From the NCBI GenBank assembly GCA_902799655.1, contig CADCBH010000020.1, forward strand, positions 1 to 64,000: 64,000 nt of DNA, read 5' to 3'. Both the position numbers and the translations under genes were made by a program. Positions 43,968 through 53,143 of this stretch are shown one piece after another (position 1 is the stretch's first letter; each line of letters starts with the position of its first letter). Under the pieces are notes generated by a model. It ran no database searches, had not been told where the DNA came from, and saw only the letters and a list, made by a program, of their open reading frames with translations. The DNA is from an uncultured Bacteroidales bacterium. Lineage in GTDB: Bacteria; Bacteroidota; Bacteroidia; Bacteroidales; Bacteroidaceae.

Positions 43968-44842
43968 AGAAGAATAATATTGTAGACACTACGCTCGAAG
44001 AGGCTCGCTCATGGGGCAATGCCCAGTATCTTGAAGATGGTCTGGTGTTGACCGACCGCATCGCCTATGCACCAATTCCCAAGGAGCCTACACGTATGAC
44101 CTTCATCCTGATGGCTCTCTGCAGGAAAGGGCAAGCACAGTATTCTATCGACACGCGCGAACAAATCGTACAGCCTGGCGACCTGCTCTTCATCTCGGAG
44201 GGGCATATCGTTGATAACTATTCAGCGTCGCCAGATTTCGAATGTTCGTGTATACTGGTCAGCACGCAGTTCTATCACAGCTTCGTACAAAATGTGAAGA
44301 ATGTCTCCTCGCTGTTGCTCTTCTCGATGAACAATCCCGTGGTGCGTCTGACACCAAGGGAGATACAGACATATAGCAACTATTTCCAGACGATTCGCGA
44401 CAAGATAGCCGATACGCAACACCACTATCGTATAGAACTTGTCAAGGCCCTGTTGCTAGCCATGTTCTACGATATGTCGGGTGTCATCTACCGTGTGGAA
44501 CAGAGCAGTAGCAAGGGACAAAGTCGTGCCGATGTGATGTTTGCTAAGTTTATCCGTCTGTTGGAGGAGAACTTTCGCAAGGAGCGTCGCGTGGGGTGGT
44601 ATGCCAACAAGATGGGTATCACCGCAAAGTATCTGTCAGAGATTGTCAAGAATGTCAGCAAGCGTACACCGAATGAATGGATTGACAGCTATGTCATCCT
44701 TGAGATACGTGTGATGCTGAAGAATTCTACCAGGACGATTGGTCAGATTACAGAGGACTTGAATTTCCCCAACCAGTCATTCTTGGGTAAGTTCTTTAAG
44801 GAACATGTGGGCGTAAGTCCTACAGAGTATCGGAAGAGTTAA
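43961..44842 (+). CDS. AraC-family transcriptional regulator
   Basis: 293 residues. A cupin-like sensing domain (about 30-160, with IVQPGDLLFISEGHIVDNYS) precedes two helix-turn-helix motifs (about 200-293), ending NQSFLGKFFKEHVGVSPTEYRKS. It is co-transcribed with GH95 (7-nt overlap), so it may regulate fucosidase expression in response to a sugar; that link is inferred from position. The last 23 nt overlap the convergent DUF3109 gene. Confidence 0.9.
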   Translation: MVKKNNIVDTTLEEARSWGNAQYLEDGLVLTDRIAYAPIPKEPTRMTFILMALCRKGQAQYSIDTREQIVQPGDLLFISEGHIVDNYSASPDFECSCILVSTQFYHSFVQNVKNVSSLLLFSMNNPVVRLTPREIQTYSNYFQTIRDKIADTQHHYRIELVKALLLAMFYDMSGVIYRVEQSSSKGQSRADVMFAKFIRLLEENFRKERRVGWYANKMGITAKYLSEIVKNVSKRTPNEWIDSYVILEIRVMLKNSTRTIGQITEDLNFPNQSFLGKFFKEHVGVSPTEYRKS

Positions 44843-45419
44843 GGATTAACTCAGCAACCTCACAGAGTTCATCATACCATGCTTGTCCGAAACGGCGTAT
44901 CAATGGTTCTTTGAGGAAACGGTAAACGGGAAGGTTCAATGCCTTCCCTTTTTCTATGGCATCATGGCAGACTGCCCAGCGGTTGTAGTTCAGGCCAACA
45001 AGGCCATCATTGAAACGCTTCTCACGGATAGGGTACAGCGAACAGCTGATAGGTTTGCAGAAGTGTGTCTTTCCCTGACGGTAGGCCCGTTCCAAAGCGC
45101 ATAGACAGTTGTCGCTATCATAGCAAGTAAACACACAGTCGCGTCCTCGGACAATGCTTGTGACCATCTCGCCATCTTGGTCGGCATAGGCCACACCCTG
45201 TTTGTCAATAACACTCTGTGCCGATGCTGAGAGGTCGCCCCAAACGGTGTCGAGGGCTTCTTCGATATCAGCTATCTCATCGAGGGTGACAGGAGCACCA
45301 GCATCGCCCTCAATGCAGCAAATGCCTTTGCACTTCTCATAATCACAACAGAAACATTCTGTAAGTATCTCGGAGGAAATCAGCACACCGCCGACTTCAA
45401 GGATGGGAGGAATGGACAT
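44820..45419 (-). CDS. DUF3109 cysteine-rich protein
   Basis: 199 residues from ATG 45419 (MSIPPILEVGGVLIS); the longer frame overlaps ung and is rejected. DUF3109 features: CDYEKCKGICCIEGDAGAPVT and CLCALERAYRQGKTHFCKPISCSLYPIR. The ordered cysteines resemble the YkgJ-type zinc- or iron-binding group. Function unknown. It is the last gene of the minus-strand run thioesterase-HAD-dprA-ung-DUF3109, 19 nt after ung. Confidence 0.82.
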   Translation of the reverse strand: MSIPPILEVGGVLISSEILTECFCCDYEKCKGICCIEGDAGAPVTLDEIADIEEALDTVWGDLSASAQSVIDKQGVAYADQDGEMVTSIVRGRDCVFTCYDSDNCLCALERAYRQGKTHFCKPISCSLYPIREKRFNDGLVGLNYNRWAVCHDAIEKGKALNLPVYRFLKEPLIRRFGQAWYDELCEVAELILNSSDTL

Positions 45420-45438
45420 AGGGTATAAATAATGATGA

Positions 45439-46104
45439 TTACCAGATAATGGGCGACAAGCCGTTTTCTTGCAGATATTGATTACAACGCGAGAACTGAT
45501 GCTGGCCAAACCAGCCACCACGATTGGCGCTGAGCGGTGAGGGATGGACAGACTCCAGCACCAGATTGTGCTGTTTGTCTATCATATAAGCCTTTGAACG
45601 GGCATAACCGCCCCAAAGCATATACACAAGATGCTGGCGCTGGGCAGCAAGAGCGCGGATAGCGGCATCTGTAAATTGCTGCCAGCCCAGTGACGCATGA
45701 CTATTAGCCTGGTGGGCACGAACGGTGAGCGTGGCGTTGAGCAGTAGCACGCCCTGTTCTGCCCAGCGTGTCAGGTTGCCGCTGGTTGGAATGGGTGTTC
45801 CCAAATCATCGTGAATCTCCTTGAAGATGTTCTGTAAAGAGGGTGGGAAGGCAATGCCGTCTTGCACGGAGAAGCTGAGTCCGTGAGCCTGACCAGGCTC
45901 ATGGTAAGGATCTTGTCCAATTATAACCACCTTTACCTGGTCAAAAGGACATAGGTTGAAGGCATTGAAGATGAGGCTTCCTGGCGGATAGCATGTGCCC
46001 ATCTGATATTCCTGGCGTATGGCATCTGTCAATTGCAGGAAGTAGGGCTTGTCGAATTCTTCGCACAGATGTTGCTTCCAGGCGGCGTCTATTTTTACAT
46101 TCAT
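45439..46104 (-). CDS. ung: uracil-DNA glycosylase, family 1
   Basis: 221 residues, usual length. It removes uracil from DNA. The catalytic motif GQDPYHEPGQAHGLSFSV is near residue 64, LLLNATLTVRAHQANSHA is intact, and the closing motif is HPSPLSANRGGWFG. It lies 4 nt after dprA on the minus strand. Confidence 0.96.
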   Translation of the reverse strand: MNVKIDAAWKQHLCEEFDKPYFLQLTDAIRQEYQMGTCYPPGSLIFNAFNLCPFDQVKVVIIGQDPYHEPGQAHGLSFSVQDGIAFPPSLQNIFKEIHDDLGTPIPTSGNLTRWAEQGVLLLNATLTVRAHQANSHASLGWQQFTDAAIRALAAQRQHLVYMLWGGYARSKAYMIDKQHNLVLESVHPSPLSANRGGWFGQHQFSRCNQYLQENGLSPIIW

Positions 46105-46108
46105 AGCT

Positions 46109-47224
46109 TCACATGATTAAATGGTAGTTGCCTCCAGCCAACGGCTTGACGATGCCTTTCATCTCTAACGAAAAGAGCAAAGCAGTCAGCTGACCAATGG
46201 GGATATTGGTGCGTACACTCATCATATTCAATTGTAAATCGTTGGCCTGTTGTAAAAGGTTAACCACACGCTGCTCGTCGTCAGTCAGTTCAGGAAACAG
46301 CTGGCGCTCTACAACCTCAGGCTTGGCCGCCTGTTGCTGCCAGCCCATCGCCTCGACGAAGTCTTCAGCCGACGTGATGAGTGCAGCAGTGTTCTTGCGA
46401 ATCAGTTCGTTGCAACCCTTGCTATAGGGCATACCTACAGCACCTGGGAAGGCAAAGACATCGCGGTCGTAGCTGCGTGCGATATCACAGGTGATTAATC
46501 CACCACCTTTCTCAGCACTCTCTACCAGGATGGTGGCATCACTGATACCAGCCACGATGCGGTTGCGTCGTACGAAGTTGGGCTTGTCGGCATTGGTCTG
46601 CGACATAAACTCTGTCAGCAATCCTCCTTGTCCTATCATTTGGGCAGCGGTATCGCGATGAGCATAGGGGTATATCTGGTCGAGACCATGAGCCAGCACT
46701 CCTACTGTGTCAAAGCCTTGCTGCAAGGCGTTGCGATGGGCGCAGATATCTACGCCATAGGCCAGTCCGCTGACGATGAGCACGTCAGGACACAGCTGAC
46801 GTAAGTCACTCACAAAGCGGTGAATGAGGTCTTGTCCATAACTGGTACAGCGACGGGTGCCGATGATATCGATGACATAGCGACGATTGAGCTCGGCATT
46901 GCCTTTGTAGAAAAGCACGAGGGGTGCGTCAGCACACTCACGAAGGCGTTGGGGATAGTTTTCGTCGTTCAGGCAAAGGACACGAATTGCTTTCTGCTCG
47001 ATGAATGCCATCTCAGCAGCTGCCCGTCGGAGGGCATCGTCCCAGTGACGCAGTTGCTCACGCAATCGTGGTGTACTATCGGGTAGTACATCACCGATAT
47101 CGTTGCGATGGTCATATACCGCCTGTGCACTCCCCAGCGTCTGATAGAGCATCAGTGCTGTCTGGAAGTTGAACCCCGTCATACGGGTGAGCGCAAGGGT
47201 GTAGTAAGTTTCTTCTTGTGGCAT
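46109..47224 (-). CDS. dprA: DNA-processing protein DprA
   Basis: 371 residues. The Rossmann-like DprA core has IIGTRRCTSYGQ, VSGLAYGVDICAHRNAL, the LLTEF segment, NRIVAGISDATILVESAEKGGGLIT and FAFPGAVGMPYSKGCNELI. A winged-helix C-terminal domain (about 300-371) is likely. DprA loads RecA on incoming single-stranded DNA in transformation. Located between an HAD phosphatase and ung with gaps of 4 nt. Confidence 0.95.
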   Translation of the reverse strand: MPQEETYYTLALTRMTGFNFQTALMLYQTLGSAQAVYDHRNDIGDVLPDSTPRLREQLRHWDDALRRAAAEMAFIEQKAIRVLCLNDENYPQRLRECADAPLVLFYKGNAELNRRYVIDIIGTRRCTSYGQDLIHRFVSDLRQLCPDVLIVSGLAYGVDICAHRNALQQGFDTVGVLAHGLDQIYPYAHRDTAAQMIGQGGLLTEFMSQTNADKPNFVRRNRIVAGISDATILVESAEKGGGLITCDIARSYDRDVFAFPGAVGMPYSKGCNELIRKNTAALITSAEDFVEAMGWQQQAAKPEVVERQLFPELTDDEQRVVNLLQQANDLQLNMMSVRTNIPIGQLTALLFSLEMKGIVKPLAGGNYHLIM

Positions 47225-47228
47225 AGGG

Positions 47229-47882
47229 TCAAGGAAGTAGGGTTAATAATTCAAGAGGTTGGCTGATGAAGCGGCTGGCACCATGCTCCATCAGAAACTG
47301 ACGATCACGGAATCCCCACAGCACGCTGATACAAGGCATGCCGCTGGCAGCTGCTGTAGCGATGTCAACATCACTATCGCCCACATAGACGGCATCTTCA
47401 CGACGCTCGCCCAACTGGTGTAAGGCTTCGATGACTGTATCGGGTGCCGGCTTCTTACGGATGCCCTCAGCTTCGTGCTCGCCAATGGCCACCTCAATGG
47501 TATCGGGGAAGAAGTGATGACACAACTCCTGAGTGGCAGCATAGAACTTATTGCTGACCACTGCTGTGCGATAACCTCTCTGGCGCAGCACACGCAGCAT
47601 CTCAAGGATACCCTCATAAGGACGAGTAGTATCAAGCGAATGTGCCATATAATGCTGGCGGAAGGTGGCAAATGCAGCATCAAATTGAGGATTGGAAGCA
47701 CCATCGGGCACAGCACGTTCCATCAACAGACGTACTCCATTGCCCACAAAGCGCCTCACATTATCAATGCTGTGTGTAGGCATATTGTGAGCCTGCAAGG
47801 CGTAGTTGACAGAAGCTGCCAAGTCGCCTAACGTATCGAGCAGGGTGCCGTCGAGGTCGAAGATGAACGTCCGTATTGCCAT
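47229..47882 (-). CDS. HAD-family phosphatase, phosphoglycolate phosphatase-like
   Basis: 217 residues. HAD motif I FDLDGTLLDTLGDL, motif II as VVSNKF, motif III KKPAPD and motif IV VGDSDVDIATA are all present with an alpha-helical cap. Phosphoglycolate phosphatase (Gph) is the nearest named family, but substrate cannot be fixed. In the same run as dprA, 4 nt apart. Confidence 0.9.
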   Translation of the reverse strand: MAIRTFIFDLDGTLLDTLGDLAASVNYALQAHNMPTHSIDNVRRFVGNGVRLLMERAVPDGASNPQFDAAFATFRQHYMAHSLDTTRPYEGILEMLRVLRQRGYRTAVVSNKFYAATQELCHHFFPDTIEVAIGEHEAEGIRKKPAPDTVIEALHQLGERREDAVYVGDSDVDIATAAASGMPCISVLWGFRDRQFLMEHGASRFISQPLELLTLLP

Positions 47883-47885
47883 ATA

Positions 47886-48287
47886 TTATAAATAAGGTGC
47901 AAAGACACGATTGTAGTCCTCACTATCTGAAAGACGTCCATCGACCAGACATACCAGCGTGATATCGCCTCTGAAACAGAGCGCTTCATCAGAGGCTCGG
48001 AAGATGTCTTGATGGAAAATGTACTTGATGCCTTGTTTCTCAAGCCACAGACGTGAGATGAATTCATCATCACACCGCAGAGGTGTCTTGTATTGCAGAT
48101 TCATGCGTGCTACCACGGCATCGACGCCTTTTTCGTGCATCTCGGCAAAGCTAAGTCCGCAATGTTTCAGAAACAGGTGACGCGTATGCTCGGTATAATG
48201 CAGGTAGTTGGCATTATTGACAATACCTTCTATGTCGCATTCGTAGTCGCGCACCTCCATGCGGGTTTCAAAAACGTATTTACTCAT
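47886..48287 (-). CDS. acyl-CoA thioesterase, hotdog (4HBT) fold
   Basis: 133 residues. The 4HBT signature MEVRDYECDIEGIVNNANYLHYTEHTR-type opening contains the catalytic Asp region. It probably hydrolyses an acyl-CoA or acyl-ACP thioester; substrate unknown. First of the short-gap run to the HAD phosphatase (3 nt), and 15 nt after the DUF2851 gene. Confidence 0.88.
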   Translation of the reverse strand: MSKYVFETRMEVRDYECDIEGIVNNANYLHYTEHTRHLFLKHCGLSFAEMHEKGVDAVVARMNLQYKTPLRCDDEFISRLWLEKQGIKYIFHQDIFRASDEALCFRGDITLVCLVDGRLSDSEDYNRVFAPYL

Positions 48288-48302
48288 TGTTTTTATGTTT
48301 CG

Positions 48303-49607
48303 TTATTTCGAGTTGTTGCGCTTGAGATATTCATAGCCGATACGGCAGCGCAAACACTCGCGTTTGTCGCAGTATTCGCGTTTCAGTTGTATCAATGCCT
48401 GTGAGTCGCCTGCCGTCTTCACCTCCAGTCCACACTCGCGCCACATTCGGATGATATGATTCTGTTCAGCCTTCAGCTGTTCCAGAATGTCAAAGGCTCG
48501 ATCGCACAACTCTTCTTTCATGGCATGACGCCCATAGGCGAAGAGCATTGGTACACAGGTGTTGATGATCAGCAGATTGATGGAGAAAGGTGAGATACTT
48601 TTGGCATTTCGTAAACTCTCAGAGCCAAAAGTGTAGTGCGTTTCCCAATAGGGTGTCACCTGGGTGTGTAGCATCTCAGCCAGTGAAGGCATGTCTTTGC
48701 AATTGAGAAGTACGGAGAGCCCTGCCCGTCGATTGAAATAAAGGTTGGCTAACTGAGAGAGGCGGATATGAGGAAAGTTCTGCGGACGCAAGCGGAGGAA
48801 GCGCCATAGTGTCGCATCCATAGGTGTTAACGAGAATTTGTGCGCAAGATATTGGTATTCGTTGCGCAACTTGGAGAAATAGCCTTCATTGAGTGCCTCC
48901 TGCTGGTAACGCTCAGGGATGGTGCTAAGCTCAAGTAGCCCTGCTTGTCCCAGAAAAATAGCCTCAATCTGGAAGAGATTGTCGCGATGCTTACCCACCG
49001 CCTGCAGAGGGATGTGGCGCGCCCACTCTTCGAAAGCATCGCCATTGATGCCAAAGCCGTAGTTGCGAGCCAATGTTTGGAAATAGGCATCCTCCCATGA
49101 ACCGTCAGCTTGTTTGACGCGTTGCTCAATCGCTATGGTCTTCTGTTCCAGACGCTCCGTCTGCAAGGCTGCCATCCAGGAATGAATCGTCAGTCGCGTT
49201 AGTTCAGGAATGATGCGGTAGCATGGTGGATAGCTATCCGTACGTAGCAACTCTTCGTAGTTGTCGCATACTGCCGCAGGGACTTTCAATTCCATCTGTG
49301 GTACGAAATCGCCAGCCTGCGTTTGCACTTCACGATCGGCAATGCCCACCACGTGCAGCACAACATTATTATAATGTGCGTCACGCTCGTGACCATGTAG
49401 ATACCAGTCGCTCGACTTGTCGTGGATTTCAACATTGCCCACCCATAGCGTACCGCCAATCTGTATCTTGGCATTGAAAAAGTCGGGACCACTATTGTGG
49501 TTGTGCAGCCCTGCATCTATCACCTCTACCATTCGACCGTCAGTAGTGTGAAGACCTTCTATCGGCCATATCTTGTGTTTCCAACAATAGTGCAATAACT
49601 GTTCCAT
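48303..49607 (-). CDS. DUF2851 family protein
   Basis: 434 residues, cytosolic. DUF2851 is recognised from the start (LLHYCWKHKIW) and the phrases NSGPDFFNAKI and WVGNVEIHDKSSDW. The C-terminal CDKRECLRCRIGYEYL segment has clustered cysteines, a possible metal site. Function unknown; the family is common in Bacteroidetes. It heads the minus-strand run that includes dprA and ung. Confidence 0.85.
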   Translation of the reverse strand: MEQLLHYCWKHKIWPIEGLHTTDGRMVEVIDAGLHNHNSGPDFFNAKIQIGGTLWVGNVEIHDKSSDWYLHGHERDAHYNNVVLHVVGIADREVQTQAGDFVPQMELKVPAAVCDNYEELLRTDSYPPCYRIIPELTRLTIHSWMAALQTERLEQKTIAIEQRVKQADGSWEDAYFQTLARNYGFGINGDAFEEWARHIPLQAVGKHRDNLFQIEAIFLGQAGLLELSTIPERYQQEALNEGYFSKLRNEYQYLAHKFSLTPMDATLWRFLRLRPQNFPHIRLSQLANLYFNRRAGLSVLLNCKDMPSLAEMLHTQVTPYWETHYTFGSESLRNAKSISPFSINLLIINTCVPMLFAYGRHAMKEELCDRAFDILEQLKAEQNHIIRMWRECGLEVKTAGDSQALIQLKREYCDKRECLRCRIGYEYLKRNNSK

Positions 49608-49645
49608 GCCTGTATAGGAATGATATTTAAGTTCTCCTGTTCGAT

Positions 49646-51406
49646 TTATCTGACAACCTTCATCCCATTGTGGATGTAAATGCCTTTAGAGGTTGGCTGT
49701 CCATTCAGTTTCTTTCCATCCAGCGTGTACCAGGCATGCTGGTTCACGGTTAATGGTTCACGGTTAATGGTTTCAATGCCACTTGTCTCTTCTTTAAGCA
49801 GTGTGAAATTGTCAAAATTGACCCATGTCGCTGTTGTGTTCTGCAGTTTTACGCCTAATTTGACAGTTCCTTCGGAAGGAACGGTAAATTCAATGGTAGC
49901 TGTCTCGACATTTCCTGTTCCAACCATTTCCTTACTTTGGTCACCGGCAAGGAGGAGGATACCTGTAGATCCGTTGTTTGAGGCGCAATTGACACACAGT
50001 TTATATGAGCCAGCAGGTAGGGTGGGCGACTGTACCACTTCTTGATTGACGATAGCATCACCTGTCCATGCGAACTCACAGTAGTTGGAAAGTGGTGACC
50101 ATGTGTTTTGCTTCCACTGTGCTGTGCCACCATCATTGGTCCATCCGTTGATATTATTGTCAAATGAGGCATTGACAATATATTGAGCGGTAACATCCGT
50201 TGGCTGATTGTCAGCATCTTCATTGATAAAGGTCTTCAAGACCATTAGCGCATCCTTGCTATTGAGTGCATGGTTGCCGCTCTTCCAACTGATGTCCCAG
50301 AAACCACGATTGTCCCAATTGCCCATCACACGGTTATTACCCTCAGCATCAGCACCATTACCGCATTCTTCGGGCTGCCAGTAGTAGAGTCCTGTTACAC
50401 AGCTATAAGACTTGAGTGCAGCAATAAGGTCTTTTAGGAATGCAGCCTGACCCGAAGGAGAATAAGGCCATGTGCTGCGGGTGTCAGTTTCACCAGATTT
50501 CGGTGTGAAATCTGTGTGATAGTAGCCTGTTTCAACAATCTGTATTTCCTTGGTTGGAAACGAGTTTTGTAGGGTGCTCAATGTTGTTTTCAGATCACTT
50601 ATCGTTCCGTGCCAAAGGGGATAATAGCTGAGGCCAATCACATCGTAGTCTGTGAAACCGGCCTGCTGAACCCATGTATAGAAATTCTTCACCTGATTGC
50701 TGTTTATTGTGCGTTCGCAGTGGAGCACAATCTTTGCTGTAGAGCTGTTGGATGCTCTCACTCCCTCTGCTGCAGCTTTCAGCAAGGTGGCAAAACGATT
50801 TATATTGGTTGACTGTGCTTCATATCCATTGCTGAGGTTAAAGAAATGTGTCGATTTGTCCTTTCCTGCCAGATTGTCCCACAGCATGCCATAGCTCACC
50901 TCGTTGCCTATTTGCACAAAATCGGGCTGTGCGCCATAAGCTGTAAGTTCGTTCAAGACCTCAATCGTATAGCTCTTTACTTGAGTTGCCAGCGCCTCTG
51001 CTGCCGTACTCTTGTTCATGTTCCAGCTAGTAGGTATCCACTGCTGACTGACATCTGTCCAGGTGTCACTATAGAAAATGTCGAGCAGAAAGTTCATGCC
51101 GGCATCTTTGATGCGCTTGCCGAGTTTTTTCACATACTCCAAATCCTGACAGGTGGCTGGTTGGTCATCTTGCGAAGGGTCTACCAGTATTCTCACACGC
51201 ACGGCATTCCATCCAGCCACCTCATGAACATAGGTAATCATGCCGTCGCTATACTTGGTGTTGATAATACTGCCTTCAGCATCTAGCCATTTGTCACCAG
51301 CCTCTTCGTAGGCTGGAACAAGACTGATGTCGCCGCCCACGTATTTCTGAGAAAAGGCGGAAATGAAAAGGAGGCAAAAGTAAGTAAGTAGTAATGTTCT
51401 TTTCAT
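49646..51406 (-). CDS. GH53 endo-beta-1,4-galactanase with C-terminal accessory domain
   Basis: 586 residues with a signal peptide (about 1-19). The GH53 catalytic domain (about 20-375) opens with YVGGDISLVPAYEEAG; the acid/base Glu is in VQIGNEVSYG and the nucleophile Glu in IQIVETGYYH. A carbohydrate-binding-like beta domain follows (about 395-530). The tail (about 545-586) has the WYTLDGKKLNGQP...GIYIHNGMKVVR form of Prevotella secreted enzymes. It acts on arabinogalactan side chains of pectin. The linker near residue 548 is encoded by a 14-bp tandem repeat (49741-49768). Confidence 0.92.
   Translation of the reverse strand: MKRTLLLTYFCLLFISAFSQKYVGGDISLVPAYEEAGDKWLDAEGSIINTKYSDGMITYVHEVAGWNAVRVRILVDPSQDDQPATCQDLEYVKKLGKRIKDAGMNFLLDIFYSDTWTDVSQQWIPTSWNMNKSTAAEALATQVKSYTIEVLNELTAYGAQPDFVQIGNEVSYGMLWDNLAGKDKSTHFFNLSNGYEAQSTNINRFATLLKAAAEGVRASNSSTAKIVLHCERTINSNQVKNFYTWVQQAGFTDYDVIGLSYYPLWHGTISDLKTTLSTLQNSFPTKEIQIVETGYYHTDFTPKSGETDTRSTWPYSPSGQAAFLKDLIAALKSYSCVTGLYYWQPEECGNGADAEGNNRVMGNWDNRGFWDISWKSGNHALNSKDALMVLKTFINEDADNQPTDVTAQYIVNASFDNNINGWTNDGGTAQWKQNTWSPLSNYCEFAWTGDAIVNQEVVQSPTLPAGSYKLCVNCASNNGSTGILLLAGDQSKEMVGTGNVETATIEFTVPSEGTVKLGVKLQNTTATWVNFDNFTLLKEETSGIETINREPLTVNQHAWYTLDGKKLNGQPTSKGIYIHNGMKVVR
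49741..49768 (-). repeat. two 14-bp tandem repeats inside the GH53 gene
   Basis: GGTTCACGGTTAAT occurs twice in a row (49741-49754 and 49755-49768 on the plus strand). As 14 is not a multiple of 3, the two copies are read in different frames, giving the peptide INREPLTVN before the C-terminal tail. Confidence 0.65.
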
Positions 51407-51427
51407 GATTTTAGTAGTTTTGATTTG

Positions 51428-51622
51428 TTATTTATGCCTATTAGCCCGTTGCTCACGGTACTTGGCTTTCTGCTTAGCAGAGCCACTACCGTGAGCACCA
51501 GTGATATACTTTTTCTTCTTGGCCTTGGTCTTCACCTTATCCTCCTCCTTGCGAGGACCTCCGCCTCGCCCGAAGTTGATGCCGTTCTCCAGTATTTCCT
51601 GGAAATCTGATTCCTTACTCAT
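51428..51622 (-). CDS. small basic hypothetical protein
   Basis: 64 residues, very rich in Lys and Gly (GRGGGPRKEEDK, KAKKKKYITGAHGSG). No domain recognised. The composition suggests nucleic acid binding, but this is only suggestive. It lies between GH53 and the AICAR formyltransferase gene with no conflicting frame, and codon use looks genuine. Confidence 0.5.
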   Translation of the reverse strand: MSKESDFQEILENGINFGRGGGPRKEEDKVKTKAKKKKYITGAHGSGSAKQKAKYREQRANRHK

Positions 51623-51636
51623 ATTCTTGATATTTG

Positions 51637-51663
51637 CTAGTATGACTAGTTATACTAGTTCTA
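51637..51663 (+). repeat. three 9-bp tandem repeats
   Basis: CTAG-starting units occur at 51637, 51646 and 51655 (consensus CTAGTnnnA). They fill the 46-bp gap between the small protein start and the AICAR formyltransferase stop. No function seen. Confidence 0.55.
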
Positions 51664-51668
51664 CAAGT

Positions 51669-52859
51669 TTAATGATGGAACAAACGAATGCCGGTAAATG
51701 TCATGGCGATGCCATATTTGTCGCAAGTCATGATGACATGATCATCGCGAACACTGCCACCAGCCTGGGCGATGAACTCTACACCGCTCTTGTGGGCACG
51801 CTCAATGTTGTCACCAAAGGGGAAGAAGGCATCAGAGCCCAAAGCCACCTTCGTATTCTGGGCTATCCACTCTTTCTTCTCAGCCAAGGTCAGTACCTCA
51901 GGCTGCTTGGTGAAGAACTGCTGCCAAGCACCGTCACGCAAGACGTCGTCGTGCTCGTCCTCAGAGATGTAAACGTCGATAGTGTTGTCACGATCGGCAC
52001 GGCGGATGCCCTCCTTGAAAGGCAGGTTCATCACCTTCGGATGCTGACGCAACCACCAGATATCAGCTTTGTTACCTGCCAGACGGGTGCAGTGGATGCG
52101 GCTCTGCTGACCAGCACCAATACCGATGGCTTGTCCGTCCTTGACGTAGCATACAGAGTTAGACTGTGTATATTTCAGCGTAATCAGGGCGATAATCAGG
52201 TCGCGCTTAGCCTCTGCTGTAAAAGTCTTGTTCTGGGTGGGAATGTTCTCGAACAAAGCGGGGTCATCGAGTTTGATCTCGTTGCGTCCCTGTTCGAAGG
52301 TGATGCCAAAGCATTGCTTCGTCTCAATGGGAGCAGGCTTGTAGCTGGGGTCAATCTTGATAACGTTATAGGTTCCCTTGCGCTTGTCTTTCAGAATCTC
52401 GATGGCTTCAGCCGTAAAGTCAGGAGCAATCACACCATCACTTACCTCGCGCTTCAGCAGCAGGGCGGTGGTAGCGTCGCAGGTGTCACTCAGTGCTACA
52501 AAATCACCATAGCTTGACATACGGTCTGCACCACGGGCTCTGGCATAGGCACAGGCAATAGGACTCTCGTCCAGACCTTTCACGTCATCGACAAAGTAAA
52601 TCTTCTTCAGTGTATCGCTCAGGGGCAAACCAACAGCAGCACCAGCAGGGCTGACGTGCTTGAACGAGGCTGCAGCAGGAAGGCCGGTAGCCTCTTTGAG
52701 TTCCTTTACCAATTGCCATGCGTTAAACGCATCCAGGAAATTGATGTAGCCTGGGCGACCATTAATTACTTCGATGGGGAGTTCTTGACCCTCTGACATG
52801 AAGATGCGAGAGGGTTTCTGGTTCGGATTGCATCCGTACTTCAGGGCTAATTCTTTCAT
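51669..52859 (-). CDS. AICAR formyltransferase (single-domain, PurH-like)
   Basis: 396 residues from ATG 52859 (MKELALKYGCNPNQ). It should formylate AICAR with 10-formyl-THF in purine synthesis. Typical parts are KYGCNPNQKPSR, ASFKHVSPAGAAVGLPLS, VIAPDFTAEAIEIL, IGIGAGQQSRIHCTRLAG and DAFFPFGDNIERAHKSGVEFIAQAGGSVRDD. The IMP cyclohydrolase domain of PurH is absent, as in other Bacteroidales. Its promoter faces the small gene at 52937. Confidence 0.92.
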   Translation of the reverse strand: MKELALKYGCNPNQKPSRIFMSEGQELPIEVINGRPGYINFLDAFNAWQLVKELKEATGLPAAASFKHVSPAGAAVGLPLSDTLKKIYFVDDVKGLDESPIACAYARARGADRMSSYGDFVALSDTCDATTALLLKREVSDGVIAPDFTAEAIEILKDKRKGTYNVIKIDPSYKPAPIETKQCFGITFEQGRNEIKLDDPALFENIPTQNKTFTAEAKRDLIIALITLKYTQSNSVCYVKDGQAIGIGAGQQSRIHCTRLAGNKADIWWLRQHPKVMNLPFKEGIRRADRDNTIDVYISEDEHDDVLRDGAWQQFFTKQPEVLTLAEKKEWIAQNTKVALGSDAFFPFGDNIERAHKSGVEFIAQAGGSVRDDHVIMTCDKYGIAMTFTGIRLFHH

Positions 52860-52888
52860 TTTGATAAACAATCTTTAGATTCTGGCTG

Positions 52889-52916
52889 CAAAATTACAAA
52901 AAAAAATGTAATTTTG
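52889..52916. promoter_or_regulatory. face-to-face -7 boxes forming an inverted repeat
   Basis: Minus-strand TAATTTTG (52889-52896) and plus-strand TAATTTTG (52909-52916) are divided by 12 nt and form the arms of GCAAAATTACA / TGTAATTTTGC. One serves the AICAR formyltransferase gene, the other the 68-residue gene. RNA polymerase footprints would overlap, so use should be mutually exclusive. Confidence 0.6.
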
Positions 52917-52936
52917 CACCAAACTTCACGAATAAT

Positions 52937-53143
52937 ATGGAGAAGAAACGCATCGCACTAAGAAAACTGTTGGAAGCTGTGGAACATGAGTTGTTGAAGA
53001 AGCCCAACCGCAAAACACTTGACAGACTGTCGCTGTTGGTGGGCTTCCAGGATTGGGAGTCGTTTCAGGAAGCTCTGCATGGTGAGGCAGACGCTAAAAC
53101 CAACTATGAGCCCTCCGAAAACAGAAAAGAGACATCCCGTTGA
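52937..53143 (+). CDS. small helical hypothetical protein
   Basis: 68 residues (MEKKRIALRKLLEAVEH). Charged and helical with no signal peptide; the FQDWESFQEALHGE segment may form a helical hairpin. No family recognised. It has a -7 box at 52909 and ends in a bidirectional terminator. Confidence 0.62.
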   Translation: MEKKRIALRKLLEAVEHELLKKPNRKTLDRLSLLVGFQDWESFQEALHGEADAKTNYEPSENRKETSR

